From Ruegeria_C sp040830705 (GTDB lineage Bacteria > Pseudomonadota > Alphaproteobacteria > Rhodobacterales > Rhodobacteraceae): a stretch of 64,000 nucleotides of DNA. A program made the position numbers and the translations under genes. The stretch is from NCBI GenBank assembly GCA_040830705.1, contig JBFOME010000010.1, positions 1 to 64,000 of the forward strand, read 5' to 3'. Positions within the stretch are counted from its first letter, which is position 1; the number at the start of each line of letters is the position of its first letter. This document shows positions 8,879-17,369 of the stretch, in pieces. The notes below the pieces were generated by a model. It had not been told where the DNA came from, made no database searches, and saw only the letters and a program-made list of their open reading frames with translations.

Positions 8879-9412
8879 TTAGGTCTGCTTTGTAACCTGA
8901 GTGAAGTCCAGTTCGACTGGAGTTTCCCGGCCGAAGATCGAGACGGTTACCTTTAGCTTCTGGTTGTCATCATCGACACCTTCGACCATGCCGTCGAAAT
9001 CCTCGAACGGGCCGTCATTGACCTTGACCTTCTCGCCGATTTCGAAGGAGATCATCAGCTTGGGCGCTTCTTCGCCCTCCTGAACCCGGTTCAGGATCTG
9101 GTTGACCTCCGCGTCGCGCATCGGCATCGGGCGGCCTTGCGGACCCAAAAATCCGGTGACGCGGTTGATCGAGTTGACCAGGTGATAGCCCTGATCGGAC
9201 ATTTCCATATGCACCAGCACGTAGCCGGGCATGAAGCGGCGCTCGGTCGTGACCTTCTTGCCCCGGCGCACTTCGATCACCTCTTCGGTGGGCACCAGAA
9301 CCTCGTCGATCTCATCTTCGAGACCAAGCTCAGCGACCGAGGTGCGGATCTGCTCTGCGATCTTTTTCTCGAAATTCGAGAGAACGCTGACCGAGTACCA
9401 CCGTTTCGCCAT
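8879..9412 (-). CDS. nusG: transcription termination/antitermination protein NusG
   Basis: A 177-residue NusG. The NGN domain begins MAKRWYSVSVLSNFEKKIAEQI. The KOW domain contains FEIGEKVKVNDGPFEDFDG and ends in LDFTQVTKQT. It links RNA polymerase, Rho and ribosomal S10. The open frame extends 27 codons upstream, but MAKRWYSV is the family N-terminus and gives the family length. It follows secE by about 190 bases, longer than in many relatives. Confidence 0.96.
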   Translation of the reverse strand: MAKRWYSVSVLSNFEKKIAEQIRTSVAELGLEDEIDEVLVPTEEVIEVRRGKKVTTERRFMPGYVLVHMEMSDQGYHLVNSINRVTGFLGPQGRPMPMRDAEVNQILNRVQEGEEAPKLMISFEIGEKVKVNDGPFEDFDGMVEGVDDDNQKLKVTVSIFGRETPVELDFTQVTKQT

Positions 9413-9600
9413 GAACCTGCCGTCCTTGTCCTGTCTGTGGTGCGATCGGCTGCCGAGCGACACCTGTGATTGAATTCCTGCCCGCTGGACCAAAAACGGC
9501 GCGCAACTCGAATCGCCGCACGCCCGTCCCGAAGGGTGGCGCTGACCTACTCCGAGTGCCTCCGATACGCAAGGGGGATCGGGCAGAAACCGGGCCTGGC

Positions 9601-9798
9601 TTAGCTGAATGCGCCCAGGATGGCCTGCAGCCCGCTGCGGATGCCAAGATCAACCAGCGCAAAGAAAACAGCCGTCAGGGCGGCCATGATGAACACCATC
9701 ACCGTGGTCAGCAGCACCTCGCGGCGGGTCGGCCAGACGACCTTGGAAACCTCGGCACGGACCTGCTGAATGAACTGGATCGGGTTGGTGATAGCCAT
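9601..9798 (-). CDS. secE: preprotein translocase subunit SecE
   Basis: A 65-residue single-span SecE. The amphipathic helix contains QQVRAEVSKVVWPTRREVLLTT, cited in parts as EVSKVVWPTRRE, followed by one membrane segment VFIMAALTAVFFALVDLGI. It stabilises SecY in the general secretion channel. A GTG at 9807 in the same frame is closer to the AGAGAG ribosome site, so the true start may be three codons upstream. The tRNA-Trp often found before secE is absent; ccoS precedes it. Confidence 0.94.
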   Translation of the reverse strand: MAITNPIQFIQQVRAEVSKVVWPTRREVLLTTVMVFIMAALTAVFFALVDLGIRSGLQAILGAFS

Positions 9799-9890
9799 GT
9801 GGCACACGTCTCTCTGCTAGCGGATGGGCGGGACATAGCCGGGCATTGCGGCGATTTCAAGGGCAGGATGCGGCCCATCACGCAGGTATG

Positions 9891-10049
9891 TCAGGGTTTG
9901 GGGTGGTCGTCCCAATCGTCGTTGAGGATACGGCGCGCGTCGCCCTCGGGATCGTCATACTGGTTGGAGCGGACGGTGTAGATGAAACCCAGCAATCCGG
10001 CACCGCCCAGAAGCAGCGAGATCGGGATCAAATAGGTCAGGATATTCAT
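9891..10049 (-). CDS. ccoS: cbb3-type cytochrome oxidase assembly protein CcoS
   Basis: A 52-residue protein: MNILTYLIPISLLLGGAGLL forms one membrane helix, followed by FIYTVRSNQYDDPEGDARRI and a short acidic tail DDWDDHPKP. The YDDPEGDARRIL motif is the CcoS signature. CcoS is needed for cofactor (heme and copper) insertion into CcoN. It starts four bases after the ccoI stop, with GAGGTAAGTG as ribosome site, and closes the ccoGHIS operon. A computed ORF list with a 60-residue cutoff misses it. Confidence 0.93.
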   Translation of the reverse strand: MNILTYLIPISLLLGGAGLLGFIYTVRSNQYDDPEGDARRILNDDWDDHPKP

Positions 10050-10052
10050 CAC

Positions 10053-12230
10053 TTACCTCAGGCGCAGCGCGTTGAGCGATACTGTAATCGACGAGGCCGA
10101 CATCGCCAATGCGGCAATAAGAGGCGTCGCAAATCCGGCCACCGCAAGCGGCACGGCAATCACATTATAAACGGTGGCTATGCGGAAGTTCTCGCGAATG
10201 CGCTTGGTGACCTTCTCGGCTGTGGTGCAAGCCTCGGCCAGCGGCGACAGGTCATGGCCCAGCAACACGATATCCGAGGCCACGCGCGCGGCATCCAGCG
10301 CCGAGGCAGGCGAGATCGACACATGCGCTGCCGCCAGCGCGGCTGCGTCATTTAGCCCGTCGCCCACCATCAGAACCTTGTGACCCTGATCGGTTAGATC
10401 ATTGACCAGACGCGCCTTGTCTTCGGGAAGCGTCTCTGCCTTCCAATTGGCGATGCCCAGTCGCTCGGCCAGCGCTTGGACCGCAGGACTTGTGTCGCCG
10501 GAGATCAGCAGAACATTCTTGCCCGCCTTCTGCAATGCACTGACAGCCTCGGCAGCGCCGGGTCGCAGCCCGTCGTGGAAGAGGAATGCGCGCGGCGCCT
10601 CGACACCGACCGAGAGCCAGGCAGCAGTCTGCGTGCCGGGCGCGGCCCCGACCCATGCGGCACGGCCCAGCCGGACCCGCTGCCCCTCGAACAGACCCTG
10701 TGTGCCGAAGCCCGGCACCTCTTCGATATCGCTGACCGTCGCCGGTGAGACCCCGGCCTCTTTGAAGGCATCGCTGATGGAGAGGGAGAGTGGGTGCGAC
10801 GAGGCCTGAGCCAGCGCCAAGGCAATCTCTGCATCGCGCATGGGAATTTCACTCAGGTTCACAAGCTGCGGCGTTCCGGCGGTGAGCGTGCCGGTCTTGT
10901 CAAATACAACCGTATCGACTTCCGCCAGCCGCTCCAGCGCGGTGGCGTGTTTTATCAGCATGCCCTTGCGGAACAGACGCCCGGAAGCGGCAGTTGTGAC
11001 CGCTGGCACCGCGAGACCCAGCGCGCAGGGGCAGGTGATGATCAATACGGCAGCAGCAATGTTGAGCGCTGTGCGCAAATCCCCGGAATAGAGGTACCAA
11101 CCCACAAAGCTAAGCGCAGACAGGATATGCACACCCGGCGCATAAAGCTTGGCGGCATTGTCGGCGAGCGAGGTATAGCGCGAGCGCCCGGATTCGGCGA
11201 TGGCCACCAGATCGGCCATCCGGTGCAGCGAGGTTTCCTGACCCACTGCGGTGGCGCGCACGGTCAGCGGCCCGGTCAGGTTGACCTCACCCGCGCTGAC
11301 CGAGAGCCCCGGTTCGGCAAAGACAGGTAGGGTTTCACCGGTCAGCAGCGACCGGTCCAGTTCCGAACGTCCTTCTTTGATCTCGCCATCGACAGGCATC
11401 CGCCCGCCAGGTCGCACCAGAACCAGATCGCCGGGGGCCAATTCCGCCACGGGCACCTGCTCTTCACGCTCCGGGGTCAGGCGGATCGCACGATGGACCT
11501 CAAGTGCGGCCAGTTCCTCGGCGGCGGAACGCGCCACAGCACGAGTCCGGTGATCGAGATAGCGGCCCGCCAGCAGGAAAAAGGTCAATGTCAGCGCCGC
11601 GTCGAAATAGGCATGCTCGCCACTCAGCGAGGTTTCCCAGAGCGACGTAGCCAGCGCCAGCAGGATCGCCAGCACGATGGGCACATCCATGTTCAGCCGC
11701 CGCACGCGCAGCGCGCTACAGGCGCTCACAAAGAACGGCTTGGCCGAGAAGGCGATCGCGGGCATCGCAATTGCTGCCGAAATCCAGTGGAACATATCTC
11801 GTGTCGCGTCACTGGCCCCCGACCAGACCGACACTGACAACAGCATCACGTTCATCGAAGCAAATCCGGCTACCGCCAGCCGCATCAACAGGTCACGCCC
11901 CGCCCGGTCGGTCTGCGTAGCCGAGATCGCGCCGGGGTCCAACTCATGCGCCTCGTATCCGGCGGCCTCTAGTACCGGGATCAACGAGGCGGCCTGCATG
12001 TCAGGCGCGGCCTCGATCAGCGCCCGCTTCAGTGTCAGATTAACCCGGGCGCGCTCAACCCCAGGCACTGCGTTCAGCGCGCGCTCGACGTTGGAGATAC
12101 AGGCCTGACAATGAATGCCAGGCAGCGACAGCGCGATCCGGGCGTCTGGCACCACCGGCTCGACCGCCTGCGCCGGGGCGGCGATACAGGCGGGACAGGC
12201 CGCAGCAGACTGGCGCAGTTGAGCTGTCAC
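10053..12230 (-). CDS. ccoI: copper-transporting P1B-type ATPase CcoI
   Basis: A 725-residue P-type ATPase that exports copper for cbb3 oxidase assembly. An N-terminal CPAC and a heavy-metal-associated domain with HCQACISNVERAL are followed by eight predicted membrane helices. Further motifs are the transport motif ITCPCALGLAVP, the phosphorylation motif DKTGTLT and GDGLNDAAALAAA. The GTG start overlaps nothing and lies three bases after the ccoH stop, with GGGG before it. Third gene of ccoGHIS. Confidence 0.95.
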   Translation of the reverse strand: MTAQLRQSAAACPACIAAPAQAVEPVVPDARIALSLPGIHCQACISNVERALNAVPGVERARVNLTLKRALIEAAPDMQAASLIPVLEAAGYEAHELDPGAISATQTDRAGRDLLMRLAVAGFASMNVMLLSVSVWSGASDATRDMFHWISAAIAMPAIAFSAKPFFVSACSALRVRRLNMDVPIVLAILLALATSLWETSLSGEHAYFDAALTLTFFLLAGRYLDHRTRAVARSAAEELAALEVHRAIRLTPEREEQVPVAELAPGDLVLVRPGGRMPVDGEIKEGRSELDRSLLTGETLPVFAEPGLSVSAGEVNLTGPLTVRATAVGQETSLHRMADLVAIAESGRSRYTSLADNAAKLYAPGVHILSALSFVGWYLYSGDLRTALNIAAAVLIITCPCALGLAVPAVTTAASGRLFRKGMLIKHATALERLAEVDTVVFDKTGTLTAGTPQLVNLSEIPMRDAEIALALAQASSHPLSLSISDAFKEAGVSPATVSDIEEVPGFGTQGLFEGQRVRLGRAAWVGAAPGTQTAAWLSVGVEAPRAFLFHDGLRPGAAEAVSALQKAGKNVLLISGDTSPAVQALAERLGIANWKAETLPEDKARLVNDLTDQGHKVLMVGDGLNDAAALAAAHVSISPASALDAARVASDIVLLGHDLSPLAEACTTAEKVTKRIRENFRIATVYNVIAVPLAVAGFATPLIAALAMSASSITVSLNALRLR

Positions 12231-12233
12231 CCT

Positions 12234-12692
12234 CTACCCCTTAACCCTTAGAATAACACGCTGACTGAATTCTGTGCCATCGCTGGCCTTGGCAACCATG
12301 CGGATATTCCAGTTGCCCTTACCAAGTTCAGCCTTGGCAACGTAAGCTGTGCCGTCAAAGGCGAAGTCCGGTGTGATGTCCTCTTTGACATGGGTTGCGC
12401 GGCCCAGTACCGCGCTCAAGTCAGCCACTTCGACCGGACGCCCGCTGCGGTCAGTGATTTTCAGCACCACCAACCCGCCCTGTGCCTCTGCCACGACGGT
12501 CCACCCCAACATTTCTTGCGCATCGCGTTTCTCATTGAATTGCTGCGAGGCCACGTAGGAGTTCTTGACCTCAAGCCCCGGAAAGGTCTTGACCGCGCTG
12601 AAGGCCAGAACGAGGTTCACCGCGATAATGACCCCGAAAGCGCCAACAAAAATTGCCGCTGCGTGTTTGCCTGTGAATTTGCGTTCGGACAT
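12234..12692 (-). CDS. ccoH: cbb3 oxidase assembly protein CcoH (FixH family)
   Basis: A 152-residue FixH-family protein with a single N-terminal membrane helix (HAAAIFVGAFGVIIAVNLVLAF, parts) and a periplasmic beta domain containing GWTVVAEAQGGLVVLKITDRSGRPV. CcoH associates with CcoP/CcoNO during cbb3 assembly. ATG at 12692 is preferred over a TTG two codons earlier because AGGGGA is eight bases upstream. It follows ccoG after two bases, indicating tight coupling. Confidence 0.92.
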   Translation of the reverse strand: MSERKFTGKHAAAIFVGAFGVIIAVNLVLAFSAVKTFPGLEVKNSYVASQQFNEKRDAQEMLGWTVVAEAQGGLVVLKITDRSGRPVEVADLSAVLGRATHVKEDITPDFAFDGTAYVAKAELGKGNWNIRMVAKASDGTEFSQRVILRVKG

Positions 12693-12694
12693 GA

Positions 12695-14122
12695 TCAATT
12701 CCCCTGCCCATTGAACGTGGTGTCTTTGTAGGCGCGTTCGCCGCTGCTCAGATCTTCGACCCAGATACGGACCGGGGTATTCGCCTGCTCCGACGGCGCC
12801 GCGCCTTTGGGTGTCACGATATATACACGCTGCAGATAAGCGGTGTCGGCAGGAACACTCAACGACACCCCGTCGACACCTTCAAGTTCGACGCGCATTG
12901 CCGGATCACCCTTGATCGACAACTCGAAGGGCCGATCCTCACCATGCTTGTTGCGCAGCCTTACATCATAAGTGTTTCGGATTGAGCCATCCGACAGGGT
13001 CACGAAGGTCGGATTGCGCACAGGCGCGACCGTCAGTTCGATGTCCGAGCGGATGAACAGCGCGAAGAGCAGCCCTAAACCCACCAGAGACCAAAGTGCA
13101 GTATACATGATCGTGCGCGGGCGCAGGATGTGCTTCCAGATGCTCCGAGGTGGTTCTCCCGCCCGCTCATTGGCCTCATCCGACAGCGCCATATAGTCAA
13201 TCAGCCCGCGAGGCTTGCCGATCTTTGCCATCATGTCATCGCAGGCATCGATGCAGAGCGCGCAGGTGATGCACTCCATCTGCTGGCCGTCGCGGATGTC
13301 GATCCCTACTGGACAGACATTCACACAGGCCATGCAATCGATGCAGTCACCCAACTCGCTATCCGCGGTTCGTCTGCCCTTGCCGCGCGGCTCACCCCGC
13401 CACTCGCGATAGCCCACGACCAGCGTGTCCTCATCCATCATCGCGGCCTGAATACGCGGCCAGGGGCAGGCGTAGATGCAGATCTGCTCGCGCGCGAAAC
13501 CACCAAAAAAGAAGGTGGTGGCAGTCAGAACCGCCATGGTCGTATACGCGATGGGGTGGGCCTGGCCTGTGACCAGATCGCGTGCCAGCGTCGGCGCATC
13601 GGCAAAGTAGAACACCCAGGCCCCGCCCGTGGCCAACCCGATCAGCAGCCAGACCACCCATTTCGTCACGCGCAGCCGGGCCTTTCGCATATCCATCTTT
13701 TTCTGGCGGTGCAGGCGCAGACGCGCGTTCCTGTCACCTTCGATCCAGCGCTCGACCAGAATGAACAGATCGGTCCAGACGGTTTGCGGGCAGGCATAAC
13801 CGCACCAAACCCTGCCCAGCGCTGAGGTGAACAGGAACAAGCCAAGACCCGCCATGATCAGCAAACCAGCGACGAAGTAGAACTCATGCGGCCAGATCTC
13901 GATCCAGAAGAAGTAAAAGCGCCGGTTTGCCATATCCAGCAACACTGCCTGATCCGGCAGGCTGGGGCCCCGGTCCCACCTGATCCAGGGCGTGAGATAG
14001 TAGATGCCCAGCGTCACCGCCAGGATGATCCATTTCAGATTGCGGAACGGGCCTGAGACGCGGCGGGGGAAGATCGGCTCCCTGGCAGCGTAAAGGCTGG
14101 GGGCGGGCTGGGGGTCGTTCAC
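12695..14122 (-). CDS. ccoG: cytochrome c oxidase accessory protein CcoG (FixG/RdxA)
   Basis: A 475-residue membrane ferredoxin-like protein involved in copper reduction and cbb3 biogenesis. The N-terminus SLYAAREPIFPRRVSG leads into membrane helices. Motifs include CGYACPQTVWTD, CIYACPWPRIQ and two 4Fe-4S clusters CIDCMACVNVCP and CITCALCIDACD, then a C-terminal Ig-like domain. The open frame reaches 14167, but the FNR box centre at 14194.5 would put an activated start site near 14153, downstream of 14167. GTG at 14122 with GGAG upstream therefore fits better. Confidence 0.93.
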   Translation of the reverse strand: MNDPQPAPSLYAAREPIFPRRVSGPFRNLKWIILAVTLGIYYLTPWIRWDRGPSLPDQAVLLDMANRRFYFFWIEIWPHEFYFVAGLLIMAGLGLFLFTSALGRVWCGYACPQTVWTDLFILVERWIEGDRNARLRLHRQKKMDMRKARLRVTKWVVWLLIGLATGGAWVFYFADAPTLARDLVTGQAHPIAYTTMAVLTATTFFFGGFAREQICIYACPWPRIQAAMMDEDTLVVGYREWRGEPRGKGRRTADSELGDCIDCMACVNVCPVGIDIRDGQQMECITCALCIDACDDMMAKIGKPRGLIDYMALSDEANERAGEPPRSIWKHILRPRTIMYTALWSLVGLGLLFALFIRSDIELTVAPVRNPTFVTLSDGSIRNTYDVRLRNKHGEDRPFELSIKGDPAMRVELEGVDGVSLSVPADTAYLQRVYIVTPKGAAPSEQANTPVRIWVEDLSSGERAYKDTTFNGQGN

Positions 14123-14187
14123 ACAAATGCTCCGGTCAAGAGAGGATGGGATTTTGCGCCTTTTCACAGATCATAGCAGATCAGACT

Positions 14188-14201
14188 TTGACATGGGTCA
14201 A
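14188..14201. promoter_or_regulatory. FNR/FnrL box upstream of ccoG
   Basis: TTGACATGGGTCAA is a perfect TTGAC-N4-GTCAA site. Its centre lies 72 bases upstream of the ccoG GTG, leaving room for a class II activated promoter and a short leader. FnrL activation of cco genes under low oxygen is established in Rhodobacter relatives; fnrL itself lies 6 kb away. It also lies 16 bases beyond the stop of the LysR gene. Confidence 0.85.
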
Positions 14202-14217
14202 AACGCGCATCGCATAA

Positions 14218-15099
14218 TCATCTTTGTTCGGAATTCGCTTGCCGCTTGAGCCATGCAACAAAGGTTTTGAGTGTCGGGCGCAATACGGATTGTCCTGTAA
14301 CAACATGGTATCCGCTTTCATCGGGTTCGACGTTCAGCTCAATCAGACGCCCCGCCAGGATGTCCTGCTGGACGAAATGCCGCACGGTCAGCGTGACCCC
14401 CTGCCCGGCCCGCAGACCATCCAGCATCAGGTTCCCCGGCAAAGAAATGCGCGCTGCATCCGGGTCGGGCACCGCCCCGCGACCGGCCAGCCAGGCCGTC
14501 GCCTCGGTGGTCCCGATCTCTTCCAGCCATGGCAGATGCGCCAATTGGTCAGGTGACCAATCGGTCTTGCCCCCCAACAATTCGGGCGCCGCAACAATGA
14601 CCATGGGGGATCGGAACAGCAACTGTGCCTGCACCCCCGGCCATCCTCCCTTTCCGTAGCGTATCGCAACGTCGATGCCGCCGGGGCGCAGTTCGACAAT
14701 GTCGGGTGACGGCTCCAGAATCAGGCTGACCTCGGGATGATCCCGGCGGAAAGCGGGAAGCCGTGGCATCAACCACGACGCGGCAAAACTGGAGGTAAGC
14801 GAAACATGCACCGGACGATCCGCGCTCGATCTTGACAGATCGTCGATCGCCGCACCGATCGCCCCAAAGCCGAGCTGAAGCGCGCGCGCTAGATGTTCGC
14901 CATCTGCCGTCAGGCTCAGAGACTTTCCGCTGCGATCCAGCAGCGAAACTCCCAGATGGTTTTCGAGCGCGCGCAATTGCTGGCTGATGGCGGCGTGACT
15001 TACATTCAGCGCCTCACCCGCCTGGGTTACATTTCGCCTCTCTGCAAATGTAGAAAAGGCCCTAAGGGCGGAAAGAGGGGGAAACTTCATCCAGTCCAT
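14218..15099 (-). CDS. LysR-family regulator (GcvA-like)
   Basis: A 293-residue LysR protein. The winged-helix DNA-binding domain covers about residues 1-65: FPPLSALRAFSTFAERRNVTQAGEALNVSHAAISQQLRALE in part, with the recognition helix around VSHAAISQQLRALE. The rest is the periplasmic-binding-like effector domain. The open frame extends 62 codons further; MDWMKFPPL is the family start, with AGGG six bases before it. It separates ccoNOQP from ccoGHIS and is divergent from a 53-codon ORF, its most likely target. Effector unknown. Confidence 0.88.
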   Translation of the reverse strand: MDWMKFPPLSALRAFSTFAERRNVTQAGEALNVSHAAISQQLRALENHLGVSLLDRSGKSLSLTADGEHLARALQLGFGAIGAAIDDLSRSSADRPVHVSLTSSFAASWLMPRLPAFRRDHPEVSLILEPSPDIVELRPGGIDVAIRYGKGGWPGVQAQLLFRSPMVIVAAPELLGGKTDWSPDQLAHLPWLEEIGTTEATAWLAGRGAVPDPDAARISLPGNLMLDGLRAGQGVTLTVRHFVQQDILAGRLIELNVEPDESGYHVVTGQSVLRPTLKTFVAWLKRQANSEQR

Positions 15100-15199
15100 A
15101 TGTAACCCTGACTTACAGTCTAGAACAGGAATTGAGTCGCATGTCCCACGCTGGATCGCAATCATTAAAGGCAACAGCACGCAGCAAAGGAGACAGATC

Positions 15200-15361
15200 A
15201 TGCTTAACGTCTTTGCCAAATCGTTCATGACAGCGACCCGCATGGACACACCGATGATCCGCGATGCGCCGGAGCCGACGGTCAAGCCACCGAAACGCTG
15301 GTTGCCAAAGGGTCACTGGTGGTTGCAGCGACCAAGCAAAGTGGATCTCAACGATCTCTGA
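15200..15361 (+). CDS. small basic protein, unknown function
   Basis: A 53-residue ORF, MLNVFAKSFMTATRM at the start and KRWLPKGHWWLQRPSK near the end. It is basic and tryptophan-rich with no membrane helix or signal peptide. AAGGAG lies seven bases before the ATG, an excellent ribosome site, and a terminator follows at 15472. It is divergent from the LysR gene with about 100 bases between the start codons, a layout typical of a LysR target. I do not recognise a family. Conservation in relatives would be the decisive test. Confidence 0.6.
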   Translation: MLNVFAKSFMTATRMDTPMIRDAPEPTVKPPKRWLPKGHWWLQRPSKVDLNDL

Positions 15362-15423
15362 ACCTGACCGGGATGCGTGAACTGGACCAAGGCACCTGTC
15401 GGCCTTAATGTCGCAATGTCGGC

Positions 15424-15465
15424 GTCGGCTGCTCAGGAAACGCGCGAACAGATCAAGCAGCCGAC
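15424..15465. repeat. 10-bp perfect inverted repeat
   Basis: GTCGGCTGCT (15424-15433) and AGCAGCCGAC (15456-15465) form a perfect 10-bp stem with a 22-base loop. It lies seven bases before the terminator hairpin, in the 3' untranslated region of the small ORF. It may stabilise the transcript end or be part of a small RNA. Confidence 0.6.
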
Positions 15466-15471
15466 ACCGGG

Positions 15472-15503
15472 CCTTCGGGCGTATGCCGCCCGAAGGTTTT
15501 CTG
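15472..15503 (+). terminator. Rho-independent terminator of the small ORF
   Basis: CCTTCGGGCG (15472-15481) pairs perfectly with CGCCCGAAGG (15487-15496) around a five-base loop, then TTTTCTGTTT on the plus strand. It directly abuts the ccoP stop and may also bound ccoP transcripts, though the minus strand lacks a comparable T-run. Confidence 0.75.
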
Positions 15504-15504
15504 T

Positions 15505-16392
15505 TTATTCGCCCCCGCCAAGCTGGTGCACATAAGCTGCAACAGCGCGAACCTGTGCTTCGGTCAGGCGATTGTTCCAGGATGGCATGACGCCGAAGCG
15601 GCTGTTGGTCACCGTCTCTGTCAGGGTGTCGTAGTCTCCGCCATAGAGCCAGAGCGCATCCGCCAGATTGGGCGCACCCTGTTCCGGATCGCCGGTGGCA
15701 TCCTCCATGTGGCACGAGGCGCAATTGTCGGCAAAGATGACCGAACCGGCCTCGACCTGCGACGCATCCTGCGGTGTGCCCGAAAGCGACATCACATAGT
15801 TCACCGCCTTATCGATTTCCTCCGGCGTCAGCAACTCGTCTCGGCCAAAGGCAGGCATTTCGGAGTACCGCGCATCCGGGTCCTCCTCGTTGCGAATGCC
15901 GTGGGCAATGGTCAGGTGGATGTTTTCGATATCCCCACCCCAGAGCCAGGCGTCATCCAGCAGGTTCGGATAGCCCACCGCACCCGCGGCGCCGGAGCCG
16001 TGGCATTGCGCACACCAGGTGCGAAACACCGCAGCACCAGAGGAAACCGCATAGTTGTGCAGGTCAGCGTCTTCGGCAATGTCCTCCATCCTGATGGCCG
16101 CGAGCCGCGCATTGATTTCGGCATTGGCCTCTTCTGCCGCGACGATCTCAGAGGCGACATCACCGCGCGTGGACCAGCCCAGCACCCCTGCGGTCGCCGA
16201 ATTGACCAGCGGCCAGGCCGGATAGGCGATCGTGTAGATCACGCCCCAGAAGATGGTGGCGTAGAAGGTCCACAACCACCAGCGCGGCATGGGATTGTCA
16301 AACTCTTCGATCCCGTCCCAGATATGGCCAGTCGTGTTTGGATCCCCCGGCTGGTGGCTGGAGGCCTTTTTGTTGTCCTCTTGCTCGCTCAT
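15505..16392 (-). CDS. ccoP: cbb3-type cytochrome c oxidase subunit III CcoP
   Basis: A 295-residue diheme cytochrome c. The N-terminus contains a family FixP_N domain with TGHIWDGIEEFDNPMPRWW and a membrane helix. Two heme sites CAQCHGSG and CASCHMED follow, with methionine ligands in the YSEMPAF and GVMPSW stretches. It relays electrons from soluble cytochrome c to CcoO/CcoN. Its ATG overlaps the ccoQ stop (ATGA). Last gene of ccoNOQP. Confidence 0.96.
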   Translation of the reverse strand: MSEQEDNKKASSHQPGDPNTTGHIWDGIEEFDNPMPRWWLWTFYATIFWGVIYTIAYPAWPLVNSATAGVLGWSTRGDVASEIVAAEEANAEINARLAAIRMEDIAEDADLHNYAVSSGAAVFRTWCAQCHGSGAAGAVGYPNLLDDAWLWGGDIENIHLTIAHGIRNEEDPDARYSEMPAFGRDELLTPEEIDKAVNYVMSLSGTPQDASQVEAGSVIFADNCASCHMEDATGDPEQGAPNLADALWLYGGDYDTLTETVTNSRFGVMPSWNNRLTEAQVRAVAAYVHQLGGGE

Positions 16393-16616
16393 GTCCGTGC
16401 CTCCTCGTCTGTGGCGGCTTTGTTGTGTTGCGCTTGGGCTTCGGTGTCATCGCTTATGGGCGCGTCGACATGCCGGAACGGGATGTTTGCGGTGTCTTCA
16501 TGGGTCTTGGAACTGCCCGGACGGAAGGCCCAGACTATGATCCCGACAAACACCACAAAGAGCAGCAACAGCATCCAGCTATCTGCGAATTGCCTGAGTA
16601 GGGTGTATTCTTCCAT
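16389..16616 (-). CDS. ccoQ: cbb3-type cytochrome c oxidase subunit CcoQ
   Basis: A 75-residue single-helix subunit: MEEYTLLRQFADSWMLLLLF starts the membrane segment, followed by VWAFRPGSSKTHEDTANIPFR, cited in part as WAFRPGSSK, the CcoQ motif. It stabilises the cbb3 complex. ATG at 16616 has GAGGAGA five bases before it; an in-frame upstream start gives an implausible arginine-rich leader. Lies between ccoO and ccoP. Confidence 0.93.
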   Translation of the reverse strand: MEEYTLLRQFADSWMLLLLFVVFVGIIVWAFRPGSSKTHEDTANIPFRHVDAPISDDTEAQAQHNKAATDEEART

Positions 16617-16626
16617 TGCACTCTCC

Positions 16627-17355
16627 TCAGCGGTTCGCGTCTGGCGTGAAGGTCGAGAAATCGACCAGCGTGCCAAGCATTTGCAGATAGGCGATCAGTG
16701 CGTCGGTTTCCGACACGCCAGGCTGGCCATCGAAGTTGCGCACGTTGACCTTGTCGCCATACCGCTCAAGCAGGCCATCATAGTCGCTGTCAGGATCGGC
16801 CTGAGCCCGGAAATCCGCCTGTGCCGCTCCCAGCATTTCGTCGCTATAGGGCACACCGGTCATGGCATTCGCCTTCATCACATCCTGGATGTAACGCCCG
16901 TCAATCATCCGGTTTTCCAGGAAGGCGTATTTGGGCATCACCGATTCCGGCACCACCGCCTCGGGATCGCGCAGGTGATCCACATGCCATTCATCCGAAT
17001 AGCGCCCACCTACACGGGCCAGATCCGGTCCGGTCCGCTTGGACCCCCATTGATGCGGGTGGTCGTACATCGATTCTGCCGCCAGCGAGTAGTGGCCATA
17101 GCGTTCGACCTCGTCCCGCATGGGCCGGATCATCTGACTGTGGCAGACATAGCAGCCTTCGCGGATGTAGACATCGCGCCCGGCCAGTTCGAGCGGCGTA
17201 TAGGGACGCATCCCCTCAACCTTCTCAATGGTGTTTTCCAGATAGAACAGCGGTGTGATCTGAACGATCCCCCCGATTGTCACGACCAGAAAACTGAGCA
17301 CCAGCAGAAGGGTCGCGTTGGTCTCGATGAGCTTGTGTTTGTCGAGAATTGCCAT
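16627..17355 (-). CDS. ccoO: cbb3-type cytochrome c oxidase subunit II CcoO
   Basis: A 242-residue monoheme cytochrome c with an N-terminal membrane anchor (LLLVLSFLVVTIGGIVQI) and heme motif CYVCHSQMIRP. Axial methionine candidates lie in the SVMPKYAFLEN segment. It passes electrons from CcoP to the CcoN active site. It starts 14 bases after ccoN. Length and motifs match the FixO family. Confidence 0.97.
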   Translation of the reverse strand: MAILDKHKLIETNATLLLVLSFLVVTIGGIVQITPLFYLENTIEKVEGMRPYTPLELAGRDVYIREGCYVCHSQMIRPMRDEVERYGHYSLAAESMYDHPHQWGSKRTGPDLARVGGRYSDEWHVDHLRDPEAVVPESVMPKYAFLENRMIDGRYIQDVMKANAMTGVPYSDEMLGAAQADFRAQADPDSDYDGLLERYGDKVNVRNFDGQPGVSETDALIAYLQMLGTLVDFSTFTPDANR

Positions 17356-17369
17356 TGCTCCGGCCCTCC

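Noticed and set aside
9799..9890. tRNA-Trp expected upstream of secE
   Set aside because: No cloverleaf or T-loop GGTTCGA motif is present; ccoS lies immediately upstream instead.
14123..14167. earlier GTG start for ccoG
   Set aside because: The FNR box geometry places the likely transcript start downstream of 14167, and there is no ribosome site there.
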